Shown here in pieces: positions 35,094-47,549 of a stretch of DNA of 64,000 bases. The stretch is from Paragyromitra xinjiangensis (taxonomy: Eukaryota; Ascomycota; Pezizomycetes; Pezizales; Discinaceae): NCBI GenBank assembly GCA_038503065.1, contig JBCAMK010000012.1, positions 1,178,001 through 1,242,000 of the forward strand. The letters run 5' to 3'. Every line of letters begins with the position of its first letter. Positions within the stretch are counted from its first letter, which is position 1. The notes beneath the pieces were generated by a model. The model searched no databases, was not told the origin of the DNA, and saw only the letters and a list, made by a program, of their open reading frames with translations. The translations under genes and the position numbers were made by a program.

Positions 35094-38000
35094 GGCTTCC
35101 TGTCGCTTCGCTGCCTGGCAGACAAACAGACGGTACAGACAGATCTCTCCGCCAAAAGAGAAAGAGACAGACCAGGACCACTACACGGCGTCACAACAGC
35201 CAAGAAAGCCAGAACAGTAAGTAGCATGATCCACCGCTTGCGTCAGTGGTCCGGATTCAGCTGTCCTGAGCCTATCGTAATACCCCGCTGCTTTACAATC
35301 CCAGCAAGCGGGCTCCGCTCCTCCATCCCTGCTAGTGCATCCTTTAATCGTTGCTATCTTGTTGTGTGCCGCTCCAAGATGATGTTTCCGCAGCCCATAG
35401 CAGCAAGCTTCGTCTCTCGTCCGATCGGAATCCTGCACTATTACTGCATCCTGCATGCACGCCCCTCGTCAAATTGTCAGTTCTACTTGATGCCCCTAAC
35501 GAAAAGAAATACTGGAGCAGCAGCAAGCAAGCAGCAAGCATATACTTTGTACCACCCGACACCATGCAAAGTAACTTGGTAAAAATAGACGGTTCGGTCC
35601 GAACTCGTCATCGTTTGACCATATTATGCCTGTCTTCTCCTTATCGCCAAAGGGGGTAAAAAAAAAAGTTGAAAAAGAAAGTTCTCGTTCCATTTCGTTT
35701 CTGCCCACGGTCAGGGCCGAGTACCGATACATATCTTACCCCCTTTAGGTAGCTAAACGTGGGGAAAAGAAAAAAAAAACCGATTCGACATGCCTCGTCG
35801 TTGTGACACCAACAGCACGATATGTGCCTGCGACAGACACCTGCACGGAATTTCTTTCAAGACATTGACCGAAAACTAAGATGATGTAGCGACCAAGTCA
35901 TTGCTCTAAAACACTATCAAAATTGCCAAATTTCTGCGTGCTTCCCTCGGATCTGCAGCGCCCAAAGGTCATTTCGGCGAATGGGATTGCGGGTGGAAGG
36001 TTGAAAAAAATCCCGTTCCTCCCCCCGCCCAGATTGGCACAGCCAGGTTCAAGGTCTGGCTGTTCACTGCAATTTGGCCAGGATAGGAGAGCGATGAGCC
36101 CATTTTTCTTGGAGTTTTCCGGATTTGCAACGCACGGTTACCCTCCCCCATCTGTTCCTGGCCCCTGTATGTTGTCGATCTCCAAAGATAACGAACACCC
36201 CCTGTCTTAGATCACGCGCCATCACTCGGCACACCTCTCCACCACTGTGCTGTTCCATCTTTCTGGCTCTTTCTTTAAACAATGTCTAATCTGTGCATCC
36301 ATACGAGACCTCTCCTAGGGATGCTTTGTCTTCCTTCCTTTTGCTTTGCTTTTGCCCCCACCTGCTTATGCCTGATTACTATTGTGTTTCCACGTGCACG
36401 GGATCGGAAAGCCCGGAAGAATGAGATCTGGTGGAGTTTATCCCGGTTGACCCGGCACTACGGTTTGCCCCGTGCCCGGCATATTCAATCTTTCGACTAA
36501 ACCAGACATAGTAGTGCCGTTAAGATCTTATAAAGCATACCACCTGCGCATGCCCATCGCCAACGGCGTGCATTCAGAAAAATCCAACCATTCCGTGTTA
36601 TTTCTGGAATTAACGCAAAACAGCTATACGAGTAGCCGGAAAATCAACGTCGAAACTAGAAGGTGCAAAAATATGATAAATCGTTTCGTTTATTTGATAC
36701 GTTATTTCTCCTCTCTGGACAGCTGAAGAATAGCCACCTGACCCGTTTGGGTGTCACACGATGACGAACCTACTATGAATTTGGACGGACTAGCAGGTAT
36801 GGATCTATATATATCCCATATAGCCCAAGTATGCATAAACAATGACCCGGTATTACACGGCCTGTTCGGGTATTGTTTTTTTGTTCGTGTTATTATATTC
36901 TAGCCGTACTTCATATTTCTGATACTTTCGTCCGGGTGTTTACTGTCGCACGTGGTGTGTGGTTTTATTTGATTTGTTCTTGGGTTTGCTTCCTAGACGA
37001 TTTCCTTTTCTCTTTTGCATCTTCTGTCATCGCTCACACTTGTCGGACTCTAGATCTGGAAGCCACGACCCTCCCGACGAGCTTACGTAGGTCGATTCTG
37101 AGCTAGCTTGCTTTGCCCAATTATTGAGAGTAGCGCGAAAGCACGAAGAAGAGAAATCACTGGCACGGATGCATTTAGGGTTTTCCTAGCCTTCCACAGG
37201 GTCGATATCAGACCGACTTATCAGCTGACCGGTGCAAACTCCAAACATTTTTCTTTGCTTTATTCGAGATCGCTTTGATTTCCTTGCCTCACCGATCGCT
37301 CGCCATCCTACAGAATTCTAAATCTCGAAAATATACACCTGAAAAAAAGCACTACATCCGTTTATATCCACGTGGATTGATTCCCGAAAACTCAATCTTA
37401 TTCCGAGAGCGCTTTAAAACGATATTAATCAACATGGAGAGACTTGCGCGGAAAAGTGCTCCTAAATTTTTACACCTGAATAACATACCGACTGCGCAAT
37501 ATTACCCAGCCATTCTCTATCTGATACCGCTTCTATATCTCCACTAACCCAAAGTGGAGACTCTTCCGCCTGGGCTTCCGTTACGCACCAGTCACTAACT
37601 GACAGCCTTGAGTTGTTCCTACACCAGAAACACCCGCATGCTGAACCAACGATACCTTGCATTTCAGCTACTCTAATGACCTGGTATTAGCGCCATATCA
37701 TAGGATAGGTAGCTGGTAGAAGACCAAACCTTATTTGCTGTATTACTATCCTCAACCGTCTCTGCACAGGTGTCGCTTTAATCGTGTGACGGATCTTACA
37801 GACAGATGACCAAGACGGCAGCCTACATGATCGATCGCGCTCGCTTGTCTTACCAGCGACTTCTGTGACCTTGGTTGAGCTTCTCCAAGCGAAGGATTCT
37901 GAGAAAGTTTGATAGACGGACGATGTTTGAGGCTGAATGTTTTCGGAACGGCAGTGTACAGATGGGTTGAGGCTATACCTCAGGTGGTCGTGGTGACCCC

Positions 38001-38852
38001 TTTGTTGGGTTTCTTGGTTTCTTTCTATGGTAATATTTCTTCTCTTGGCTTTCGTATTTAGGTGGAGCCTCGGCTTTCGTATTCGTAAATTCTAAGGGAG
38101 ACAATGCCGGTGAGTAGTGTCCCGAGTGATAACCTATGACTGAAATAGACACTGAATTCACATACGTAAGACAGTAAAGCACCTCATTTTTGCGTCCGTG
38201 CTTTAGACAAATAATCCCAGCCAAAATGGTGCGCACCAAGCTGCGCAGTATAGGCTAGGCACGAGACTAGGTAATAGGCATAGATTTCAATGACTAGAGG
38301 ACCGTATCCATTCTGGTAAAAGCAACAGTTTTATCAGTTTCAGCTAGACCTCAACAGCTTAAAGAAGGTCTCCGCATCAACCAAATCCCTTGTGAATTCC
38401 AACTGTGTGGTTGTCAATATCGTCTAATTGATCCTCACCACTCTATACCCCATTTACTCTCGGTTGTATTCTTACCGAACTCCCAATAATAGATTCTGGC
38501 GAAAGAATACCCAGACACGAATTACCCCGCAACAACGAATTTTAGCCTCGTCCCCGGCCTCATTCCGAAAGACTATTATCTATTCCGGGACCGAGCGTGC
38601 CGGTCGTGTAGCAGGAATACGGTGTTTTTCATCGAAAATTACATAAAACTGCCTAATCAGGACATGGGATGAGACCAGTCTCATTCGCCCACACCTCTCA
38701 TATTAAAGCATTGGTGTTCTACTAAAAAAAACCACCACCAGCTAACCAGCTGATCCTCACCGCTCAAGTATCATGGAAATCACCAGTCCGTCGGTCAAAA
38801 CCGTTAAGAAAAAGTGAATAGTATCACCAATCGACATCATTTGTAAGTCTCG

Positions 38853-39308
38853 TTGTTGACTGGCGATATCATATGCCCCGTTCCCTCCACGCGGCCTCCC
38901 CTGGCTTACCAACTACAAAGGGCAAGCCTTGCTAATTATACCTTCGACGGAAGAATGGAGCGTCATCCGGCACGAAGTGAGCTGAATCTTTGGGATGCGC
39001 ATGGAGCGGAAGAGATTACTGATTCTTCGGGGGCTTTACGGGGTTTTCATCATGCGCCGTTGTGGTGGGAGATGGGCGGAGAGACCTTATATGGTAGATG
39101 TTCGCCAAGAGATCTGGTGATGCCAAGACAATGGAAAAGGGCAAAGATTGAATATTATGTGATCTCGCCACACCACATACAGCCGAGCATCAGGCGTTTG
39201 GGATGTGTTTGCGCCACATATGCGATGAGTGCGGTTGGCCCTGTCGCTTGTTGGGATGAACTGTTGCGACTAAATTTGGAATTCATAAATGCCGAAATAG
39301 TCGAGTGA
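38853..39308 (+). CDS. Doubtful open frame, 151 aa
   Basis: A single uninterrupted frame starts with Met and has reasonably mixed amino-acid composition (Trp, Cys, His, charged residues) but no recognised domain, signal peptide or membrane segment. It could be an orphan gene or chance. No introns or clear promoter features support it. Confidence 0.2.
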   Translation: MLTGDIICPVPSTRPPLAYQLQRASLANYTFDGRMERHPARSELNLWDAHGAEEITDSSGALRGFHHAPLWWEMGGETLYGRCSPRDLVMPRQWKRAKIEYYVISPHHIQPSIRRLGCVCATYAMSAVGPVACWDELLRLNLEFINAEIVE

Positions 39309-39671
39309 TAGTTTGTGATTAAATTCGAAGAAACTAAAAAATGGCGATATTGATTGATTGATAATTCGTACCCTTTTTTTTTAAAAAAAGAGGTGATAAA
39401 GAAGCTGAGGCAATTTCAAAATACATCATATTTTACCGTGACCTTAAAAATTAGCAGGTTCTCGGTTCAGCCTCGTGCATTTTCACCTCATACAGTGCCA
39501 CTTAATCCGTTCCCTAACCAGTGGAGATGGGAGTTCTTACTTCACAAAGGAAAAAAAAGATACCTGATCTAATACATAACTTTTTACAGAATAATCATAC
39601 AGTCCGCCACCAGCCGTAACTTTTAAAGAGTAGTAGAGCAAATCTAAACGCCCTCCCATCTACCCAAGACT

Positions 39672-42485
39672 TTACTCCTCTTTTACCTCTTCCTTCCCTA
39701 CTTTAATCTCCTCCCTCCCATTTAGCCCCCCTTTATACACCACCGGCTCCACGTCACCAAACATCGCCTCCTGCTCCGCAGCCCACGTGCGACCCGCTTT
39801 ACTGAGCGTCCTCAGATACTTCACATACTGATTCACCTCATCGCTATCCTCCGACAGTCCGGTGTTCTCAACAGCTTTGCGTCTGCGCGTCTTGACCGCG
39901 TTATAGGTAGCCCATGCACGCTCTGCTGTTTTGGCTTCGGCGATGGTGTACTCAACAGTCCACTTGTCTTTTGCGCTGAGGTGGTTCGGACGTAGGACGG
40001 ATCTGCTATTGACGAGGTTGTAGGTGGTGAGGGTCATTGCGAGGATGGGCTTATCAGATTCAGGAAGGTCGGCGGGAGAGAGGGAGACAGGAGGATCGAA
40101 GTCGGGGATTGGCTTTTCGGTGTGTTCGTCGGGGATTTGGGATTCCTCGAGTTCTTCGGTTTCTTCTTCGTCTTCTTCGTCTTCTTCGTCTTCTTCTTCG
40201 TCTTCTTCTTCGTCTTCTTCTTCATCATCATCTTCTTCATCTTCGGCGTCGTCTTGTGCGGTTTGATCGTCGTCTTGGTCTTCAGTACCGGTCTCATCGA
40301 TCATTGCCGCGTTGCCGGTGGACTCGATGTCCTGGCCATTCCCGTCGTCGCCAGCTGCTGGAGTAGCTTCGACCTCCTTCTTGCCTTCAGTATTTTCAAA
40401 GACTTCCGCTTCAGCAGTCTCCGCAGTCTCCGCAGTCTCGATAGATGCAGATTCTGACTCCACACTCTCCGCTTCAGCAGCCTCCGCAGTCTCCGCAGTC
40501 TCGATAGATGCAGATTCTGACTCCACACTCTCCACCTCAGGTTCCACCTCCCCGCTCTCCACAGCAGGTTCACCCCCACCCTCACCTTCAACTTCAACTT
40601 CAACCACTGTCTCACCCTCTACAACTTCATCTTCAACCTCTCCAAACCTCTCCGCAATCCCCTTGAACTCAGCCTTCTGCTGCACACTATCACGCTTCGC
40701 CTCAAGGCTCTTCAAGAACCCATCAAGGTCGCGTTCATTACGTTTCTGAATCTCCTCGATATCAGTCTCCGACACCGGCTCCGCAATGATATACATATGC
40801 GGAGTTTGCGTCTCCCTCGTCTCGAAATGGAATCGCAGCGACTACTCCACATTAGCAAAAGCCCACTCTCTAAAAACCAATTATAGGATCCCTACCTGCT
40901 TCGGGAACTTTTCCGTCGCTTTATTCAACATCTCATTCAGCAGCATTAAACTCAACTTAAACTCTCGATCTCCCAACCCACTGCCCCAGCCTTCATGTAT
41001 GCTCGCGTCCATCTCGTCCAAGCTGACGTACTGGAACCCAAAGATCCGCTCCGTGTTATGGAACGCTACGAATATCCCGTCCATACGTCCCATACGCACC
41101 TGCAGCGAATACTTCAAGAACGCCGCACGGATCATATCGAAGTATTCTCGTTCGAAACTCTCCCATTCGCCTCTCAGCGTCTTGATCTGGTACCCGCTGC
41201 CGAGGTGGAAGTTGCCTACATCCATACGTACTGATACTACAGCACGGGTTTTCAGATCAAACATGCCGGTCCCGGGTAATCGTGGGTCGTATGCGTCGAG
41301 CTGGGAGCGCATGAGGAAGTCGCCAAGAGTGCTGTAGTGGAATTTATCGGCTGCGTGAGCGGGGGGTGCTGGGTTGGTGGCGGACTTGCGGAGCCCCTCG
41401 TAGGAGTCTGGTGGGAGGGTGAGCATTTTCTCGAGGGAGCGGCCGAGGAGGGAGAGGATGCTGTCAGTGTCGAATTCTTTGTCAGCATCGATGGCGTAGG
41501 TGCCGTTTTCCTTGTATCGGAGGAAGACGGCGGCGGGGGCGCGGGAGAGTTGGGTGAAGTTGCGGTAGTTGACTGGGAAGGATTTTGATAGGGATTCAGC
41601 GTTGATGTTGCGCCAGTGGGAGAGAAGATAGTGGAAGTGGGATAGCACGGAGGTCATGGAAGATGTTGAGCCCACGTATTTTTTGTTGAGGGAGGCGGCG
41701 ATATCGGCGAGCTTGGTGTCCCGTGAGGAGGTGATGTAGGTGTCGACGGCGTTGAAGTCGAATTCTGTCACCGGCATGATGTCGCGGAGGTATGGATCAA
41801 AGTTGTAGACGCGTGAGCGCGGGTCTTGGAGGTAGTGTACACCGGGATTGAAGAGGACGCGGTCGAGATCATGGTATAATGCTGGGGGCTTTTCAGAGTC
41901 GGGTAGTTCAATTGCTGGTGTATATTAGCATATGAATTTGAGCAAGATGAAGGGGACCATACGTTCAATGCTAACAACGTCTGGGTCCAACTGCAACATA
42001 TTCTCACTCCTTGGCCTCTTCCCTAGAGCTGCGGCTAACGACATACCCTCGACTCCAGAGGCAGATTTGTCTTCTCCACTTACTCTGCGGACTGTAATTT
42101 GCTGGGGTTTCTTCCCTTTCCTCTCTATCTTTACCTTCTTCCCCTTTGCCTCCTTGTTCTTCGATTTCTGTTTACGTCTCTTTGTATTGGCTTGCACTGC
42201 TGCATTTGGAGGTTCAGCCTTATTGTTCTGCCTCGTCTCTTTATCCTCCTTCCTGCGCGTGACAGTATCTTTGATATCCTTACGGATTTCATTTAGTAGA
42301 TTCTGAGAACCTAAGGCAGTTTCAGAGTCTGTCTCTGGAGCTGCAGCATTGCGCTTCCGGGCTTTCCATGACGGTACCGTAGCAGATAATGAGCGTGTTA
42401 GGAATGGGTTTTTCGAGCAGAAGAGACAAACAAAGGGAGAAGGTCTGGGCGAGACCTTAGCCCGTCGGAGGGCATTTTGAAGCAT
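39672..42485 (-). CDS. pet127: PET127-family mitochondrial RNA-processing protein
   Basis: Three exons, 41963-42485, 40896-41914 and 39672-40841, give 903 aa. Pet127 is a mitochondrial inner-membrane-associated protein involved in 5' trimming and stability of mitochondrial transcripts. The N-terminus (MLQNALRRAKVSPRPSPF) is basic and Ser-rich, like a targeting presequence, and is followed by a Lys-rich region. The conserved domain starts at about 175: LYHDLDRVLFNPGVHYLQDPRSRVYNFDPYLRD, FLMRSQLDAYDPRLPGTGMFDLKTRAVVSVR, FGFQYVSLDEMD, and LRFHFETRETQTPHMYIIAEPV across intron 2. The C-terminal third carries an Asp/Glu-rich tract and a 21-residue duplication (DNA 40408-40533), then a conserved tail. 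It is divergent from KAE1. Confidence 0.95.
40150..40260. repeat. GAA/GAT-type repeat encoding a poly-acidic tract
   Basis: On the minus strand this reads as an uninterrupted Asp/Glu run inside PET127. On the plus strand it opens a poly-Ser frame, which is a shadow. Confidence 0.85.
40408..40533. repeat. 63-bp in-frame tandem duplication in PET127
   Basis: Two adjacent 63-base copies (40408-40470 and 40471-40533) differ at about one base. Each encodes a 21-residue unit built around ESVESESASIETAETAE. Near identity points to a recent duplication. Confidence 0.92.
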
Positions 42486-42746
42486 TGGAGAAACGGGATT
42501 GGTGAGCTGATTCTGTGTATCGTCTGGGTATACGAGATAGTGCCAGACACAGGAAACAGCACAATTGGCAGAGGAGAGAAAGGGTGATAGTTGGGGGGGT
42601 GAATGAGTGATGGAGGGAGAGTTTTCTTTTTTTTCTCTTCTCTCTTATCGTGTTATCTCTGCCGGGTAACTTCATGCATAACACCCCGCCCCCGCCAAAG
42701 AAACTGGACTAACTCTCATTGACACTCATCTCTCGAATCTCCCACG
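42486..42746. promoter_or_regulatory. Divergent promoter of PET127 and KAE1
   Basis: Only 261 bases separate the two start codons. The region includes a T/C-rich stretch (about 42626-42650). Both genes serve mitochondrial or translational RNA biology, so shared control is possible but unproven. Confidence 0.65.
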
Positions 42747-43953
42747 ATGATCGCTCTGGGTCTCGAAGGCTCTGCCAATAAGCTTGGTGTCGGCCTCATT
42801 AAACACACTCCGGGGAAGCCCGCCGAGATCCTCTCTAATATCCGCCACACATTTGTCTCCCCGCCCGGCGAAGGGTTTCTACCCAAAGACACAGCGAAAC
42901 ACCACCGCTCATGGGTCGTACCGCTCATTAGACAAGCGCTGAAGGAGAGCGGAGCAAAGATTAAGGATATCGACTGCATATGCTATACTAAAGGTGTCTA
43001 GGACCCGCCGACACCCAGAAAATGAAATAAAGCTGAGGGTGGTAACGGCAGGTCCGGGAATGGGGGCGCCTCTCCAAAGTGTCGCGATTGCAGCTAGAAC
43101 AATAAGTCTACTGTGGAACAAACCTCTTGTGGGAGTTAACCACTGTGTTGGCCGTATGTCCCTCTCACCATTACAGCTTCACTAGCTAACTGTGTAGACA
43201 TTGAGATGGGCCGTGAAATCACCGGAGCTGCCAACCCCGTTGTATTGTATGTCTCTGGCGGCAACACCCAAGTCATCGCGTACGCCGAACAGCGCTACCG
43301 TATCTTCGGCGAAGCCCTCGATATTGCCGTCGGCAACTGTCTCGACCGGTTCGCGCGCACACTTGCGATCTCGAACGACCCTGCGCCAGGGTACAATATC
43401 GAGCAGCTAGCGAAGCGGGGTGAACACCTTCTCGAGCTACCATACACGGTGAAAGGGATGGACTGTTCCTTCAGCGGTATCCTCGCGGTCGTAGACTCCC
43501 TCGCATCGCAGCTACTAACGGGGAAGCCGAAGCCGTTGTTGAGGCCTGATGGCGAGTGTGTTACGAAGGAGGATCTGTGCTTTAGTTTGCAGGAGACGGT
43601 GTTTGCTATGTTGGTTGAGATTACGGAGCGGGCGATGGCTCATGTGGGGTCTGCGCAGGTTCTGATAGTGGGTGGGGTGGGTTGTAATGAGAGATTGCAG
43701 GAGATGATGGGGTTGATGGCGAGAGAGAGAGGGGGGAGTGTGTTTGCTACGGATGAGAGGTTTTGTATTGATAATGGGATCATGATTGCCCATGCGGGGT
43801 TGTTGGCTTATGGAATGGGTTTTAGGACGCCGTTGGAGGAGTCGACGTGTACGCAGAGGTTTAGGTGGGTTAAGTTTATATCTTTGATTGAGGTTTGTTT
43901 ACTGACGGGATTTGGTTAGAACTGATGAGGTGTTTGTCGAGTGGCGGGACTGA
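42747..43953 (+). CDS. kae1: tRNA N6-adenosine threonylcarbamoyltransferase KAE1 (KEOPS/EKC subunit)
   Basis: Four exons, 42747-42993, 43052-43153, 43198-43864 and 43920-43953, give 349 aa, the normal length. Kae1 transfers the threonylcarbamoyl group to A37 of ANN-decoding tRNAs within the KEOPS complex; the complex also affects telomeres and transcription. Visible signatures are [17 protein letters not shown] (ASKHA N-terminus), [28 protein letters not shown], the metal-binding NHCVGHIEMGRE with His113 and His117 (the His117 codon is split by intron 2), [46 protein letters not shown] and [12 protein letters not shown]. The last exon adds only [11 protein letters not shown]. It is divergent from PET127. 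Confidence 0.98.
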
Positions 43954-46314
43954 GGGGGTGATGGTGTGGATAATTGGTATACCACTCTTATAACTGTTAT
44001 AATATGTATATTCCAAAAGTGGTTCTTCGCTACCCTAAAACCATCATTTCTACTTATTGAACTGTGGTGGGTACCCAAATGGATACAAGCGTCTATCATC
44101 TAACTGTGTTTTTCAATCTTAGATCATTGTTGAATGGCATTACGAACGAAAATAACATTATCCTAAGCTCTCTTCTACCCACACACGTTGATACGGGTGG
44201 AAATTACCTGGCCTGGACCGAGGTGAAATGCTTCAATTGAAACCACCTTATCTAATAAGGAGGTGGTTGACTGGGAGAACGGCCCAACCGTCTCTTTCGA
44301 AAGCTGGTTCAGAACTACCTGGTCCAGGCCATTCAGATACTATCAAAAATACACTTCTACTAGAAGCTAAATATCAAGGTCTGGACGTGAAACAGCGACA
44401 TCCTTCCTACCCCTTCTCTGACCATCTTAACACGTTTGAAAACCTGTTAGTGACAGATACGGGGTTTGTAGCTTGGTGGTAGAGTAGCTAGTAAAATCCA
44501 CTGTATCGTTTTCACCAATGGCGTGCTCTGACTTGAACTGTACCTGTAACTAGTGAACATATGAAGATAAATCTAATCCGATATCAACTGGTAGTAATAG
44601 AACTATGTCTCTGATCTTTATGTAGGTAATTCTGGGTGTTATCTGATTGCTACTAGAACACTATGTAATCGGTATCTGATCAATAGATCCATGTATGATC
44701 CTATCGCCCACTTTACCCTACCGTCTACAGCTGGTATAAGAGTAACTGAACACGACACTTTATCCTATCCACTTACTCACTCACCCACCACCACCACCAC
44801 CACCACCAATAATGAAAACCCATTGAGTGAACCATTAAAGAAACCCATCAAGGTTATCAATAGCAACTACTAAAAAACCCACCCAAAAGAGTCTCCAACA
44901 AAACGGGTACGTTCTCAATACCTACCCGACATATCTACCACTACCAGAGACAGCTAAAAACCATGGAAAACGTTTCTGCAAACCATCATTCCTTCCAGAC
45001 CTACTCAACCACTACAAACCTCTCCGCTGTCGGGGCTAGAGCATTTTAAGCGTTATGCTTGAAGCTATCGACTCCAACGAAAATGGACGCGTTTTAGCTA
45101 CCCAACATGTCAGGATATAGCTAAACATTTCTTCCAGACACAGCCATAAACTTCGTGCATCGTCCGCCTTATCCAATAACCACCCTACAGTGCGCAGCAG
45201 CCATAAGCAGGGTGATAGGAACGAACCTAGTATCCACCCGACTAAACACGGATACTACTGTTAAATTGCCCTAGCGAACTCAGCAGCGGGGGTAGTTGAG
45301 GTTGCTCGAAACGTTTCACGGGTTATAAGTGATTTTTTATGATTCTGTGAAACGGGGTTCTGCCTCTGAGTGCTGATCTCTCAACCCTTGAACCCCCGCC
45401 GTTCCTACTCCGACCTCTACTACTGCTCTCAGATCTCTAACCAGAGAACCCCACTGTTTCTGCCGATCCTGGGAATGATTGATGAAGTCACCATTACTAG
45501 CGCCCCGCTAGTATTATATCAGTGTAACCAGACTGCGATTGGGAGGTTTCGTCTTTGGTGATTCGGGAAGGTGAAGGGTGTAGAGGTGATAGTTGATAGA
45601 GCTGGCAGAAGGATATTTGAAGCGTGTGGGGGTTGGGCCGTAGATCTGGTAAAAGTTCCCTCCTCTTCCTAGAGTAAAGGTTCTGTGGGGCGAGATCGAG
45701 TGAGATCGAGTGATGACAATGGTGGAGCAACCCGCCCAAGACCCGATGCACCATTGCTTGGATCACGGATAGGATCTTGGGATGGATCTCGATTAAATCT
45801 CAAAGTAGGGGATCTGTACTCTGGGCTGCCAAGAGTTCGCCACGGGTAGCCAATGGCATACATGTATACGTGCAGTCTTCTATTACTATATCAGTGGATA
45901 CAGTTGAAGTGGGGGTTGATTGGGTGTAAGCGAGTCTACAGACAAGTCGAGATGGAATAACTTCAACAGTTTTTACTGTAAACGGAATCTATTCTACTGC
46001 AGAGTATTTGTCTACATCTGCATGATCGCATATTGCCCCTGGTACAGGGTTCTCCGCATTCAGAGAATAGCTACTCTAGAGAAGCCCGGATTAATCTCCT
46101 GCCGCGTCATGGTAATACAGCATATCCCACCCATGATAATCCCGCGATAAGTAACCCAGCAGTCCAATATGTTCCAGAACCCGATGCATCCAGGTAATCC
46201 TCCACGGGTATCGGCGAGCAAGAGATGGCCACACCTCCCCCTCCCCCCTCCCCTCCCCCTCCCCCTCCATAACTCTCCCCATGTCTCCTCCCTCACATCT
46301 CCACCACCTCCACC
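43954..46314. other. Intergenic, no gene seen
   Basis: About 2.4 kb without a supported gene. It contains a CAC trinucleotide run at about 44788-44808. A pair of 11-bp inverted sequences at 44209-44219 and 44321-44331 is too short to call an element. A CT-rich tract with CCTCCCC units (46226-46268) forms the leader of the next gene. Confidence 0.5.
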
Positions 46315-47549
46315 ATGTCCGAGACCACCACGGCCTCCAAATCCTCTCGTCTCCCCCGTCCATACTCCCCCGACTCTGTCCCTCGCGTCAGCTATGACGT
46401 CGACCCCCCGCGTCGTCGTCGGGCCGGTTCCGGCGACCAGATCTACCCAGTGACGTCGCGACGGAACAGCATGTCGCTGCAAGACGCGAAGAGCGTCTTG
46501 CAGAACACCACCCATAGCGTTCTCGCCCCAACAGACACCGAGAACCCAACATGGCATACCATCCCGCTGGCATTCGCAGTACTCCCTGCTATCGGTGGAG
46601 TCCTCTTCACTGGCGGAACCTACTTCGTCACAGATGTAATGCTACTATTCCTCGTCGCCGTGTTTCTACACTGGCTAGTTAAATTCCCATGGTACTAAAC
46701 CATCCCCCTCGAAAAGTAACCCACTAACAACCCAGGGAATGGTACCACTCCTCCCAAACCATCTCCCCCTCCCCCTCCAGCACCCCCTCCCCCACCCCCT
46801 CACCCACCCGGACCGCAGCCTCCCGCGAACTCCGCCGCAACGAACACCTCGCCCTCCTATCCTGCTTCATCGGCCCCCTCCTCGGCGGCTGGCTCCTCCA
46901 CACAATCCGAACCCAACTCTCCCGACCCAGCGAAGGCCTCGTCTCAAACTTCAACCTCACAATCTACGTCCTAGCAGCTGAACTCCGTCCAATCGCCCAA
47001 GTCGTAAAACTAATCCGAGAACGCAGTCTCTACCTCCAAAGCGTCATCCACCATCCCCCCATCACCAGAGTCGAAGCACTATATCTCCGTGTCGAGGAGC
47101 TGCAGGAACAAGTTAAGGAGCTGACGGGGCTGACGGCGAAGGCGATTGAGAGGGATCCGGATCTGGATGCATTGAACCGTACTACCCCCCTCCTTGGTTT
47201 ACTGGGTGATGAGGCTGATTTCGTAGGTGCCGTGAGAAGGTATGAGAAGAAGGAGGCGATCCATTCTGCGCATACGGAGACGAGGATTCTAGAGATTGAT
47301 AGCAGACTTAATGATGCGATAACGCTTGCGGCGGCGGCGGCGGCGAGGAGGGAGGAGACGACGTTTTCTATGTTGTTGTTGGAGTGGACTTGTGCGGTTA
47401 TTGTTATTCCGTTTACGTTGACTTGGAGGTTGTTGAGTTTGCCGGCGAAGGCGGTGGAGACGGTGGCTGGGTTGAGGAGGGGGCAGTTGATGTTGAGGGG
47501 GGTGGAGAGGAGGGGGCAGGGGGGGGGAGGGAGGGGGAAGGGGAAGTAG
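46315..47549 (+). CDS. Conserved fungal integral membrane protein, function unknown
   Basis: Two exons, 46315-46691 and 46736-47549 (branch CACTAAC, acceptor CAG), give 396 aa. The N-terminal 65 residues are basic and Ser/Pro/Arg-rich and end in the conserved MSLQDAKSVLQNTTHSVLAP. There follow two adjacent membrane segments (about 80-125, IPLAFAVLPAIGGVLFTGGT and VMLLFLVAVFLHWLVKFPW), a Ser/Pro linker, another segment (LLSCFIGPLLGGWLLHTIR) with the conserved LSRPSEGLVSNFNLTIYVL region, a coiled-coil-like stretch (VEALYLRVEELQEQVKELTG) and a last membrane segment (LLLEWTCAVIVIPFTLTWRLL). The C-terminus is Gly/Arg-rich. I recognise it as a widespread but unnamed Pezizomycotina membrane protein; location is unknown. 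Confidence 0.9.

Larger units (their letters stand above)
34352..39671. other. 5.3-kb stretch without a recognisable gene
   Basis: The first 900 bases are the promoter/leader of the PH-LRR gene, purine-rich on the plus strand (CT-rich in the sense direction, about 34660-34960). A GCT repeat lies at 35073-35093. Overlapping frames of 100-190 codons around 34670-35580 on both strands reflect composition and carry no domain. The rest shows no conserved coding sequence, RNA gene or element ends. Confidence 0.5.

Noticed and set aside
34667..35582. Overlapping open frames of 110-190 codons on both strands
   Set aside because: They arise from purine/pyrimidine-rich and GCT-repeat DNA upstream of the PH-LRR gene. 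They have no domain and several frames are open at once.
44209..44331. Inverted 11-bp repeats TGGCCTGGACC / GGTCCAGGCCA about 100 bases apart
   Set aside because: Too short, with no extension, no target-site duplication and no internal structure to call a mobile element.
46060..46557. Minus-strand 165-codon Gly/Arg/Trp-rich frame
   Set aside because: Opposite to the CT-rich leader and first exon of the membrane-protein gene; its composition is fully explained by that.
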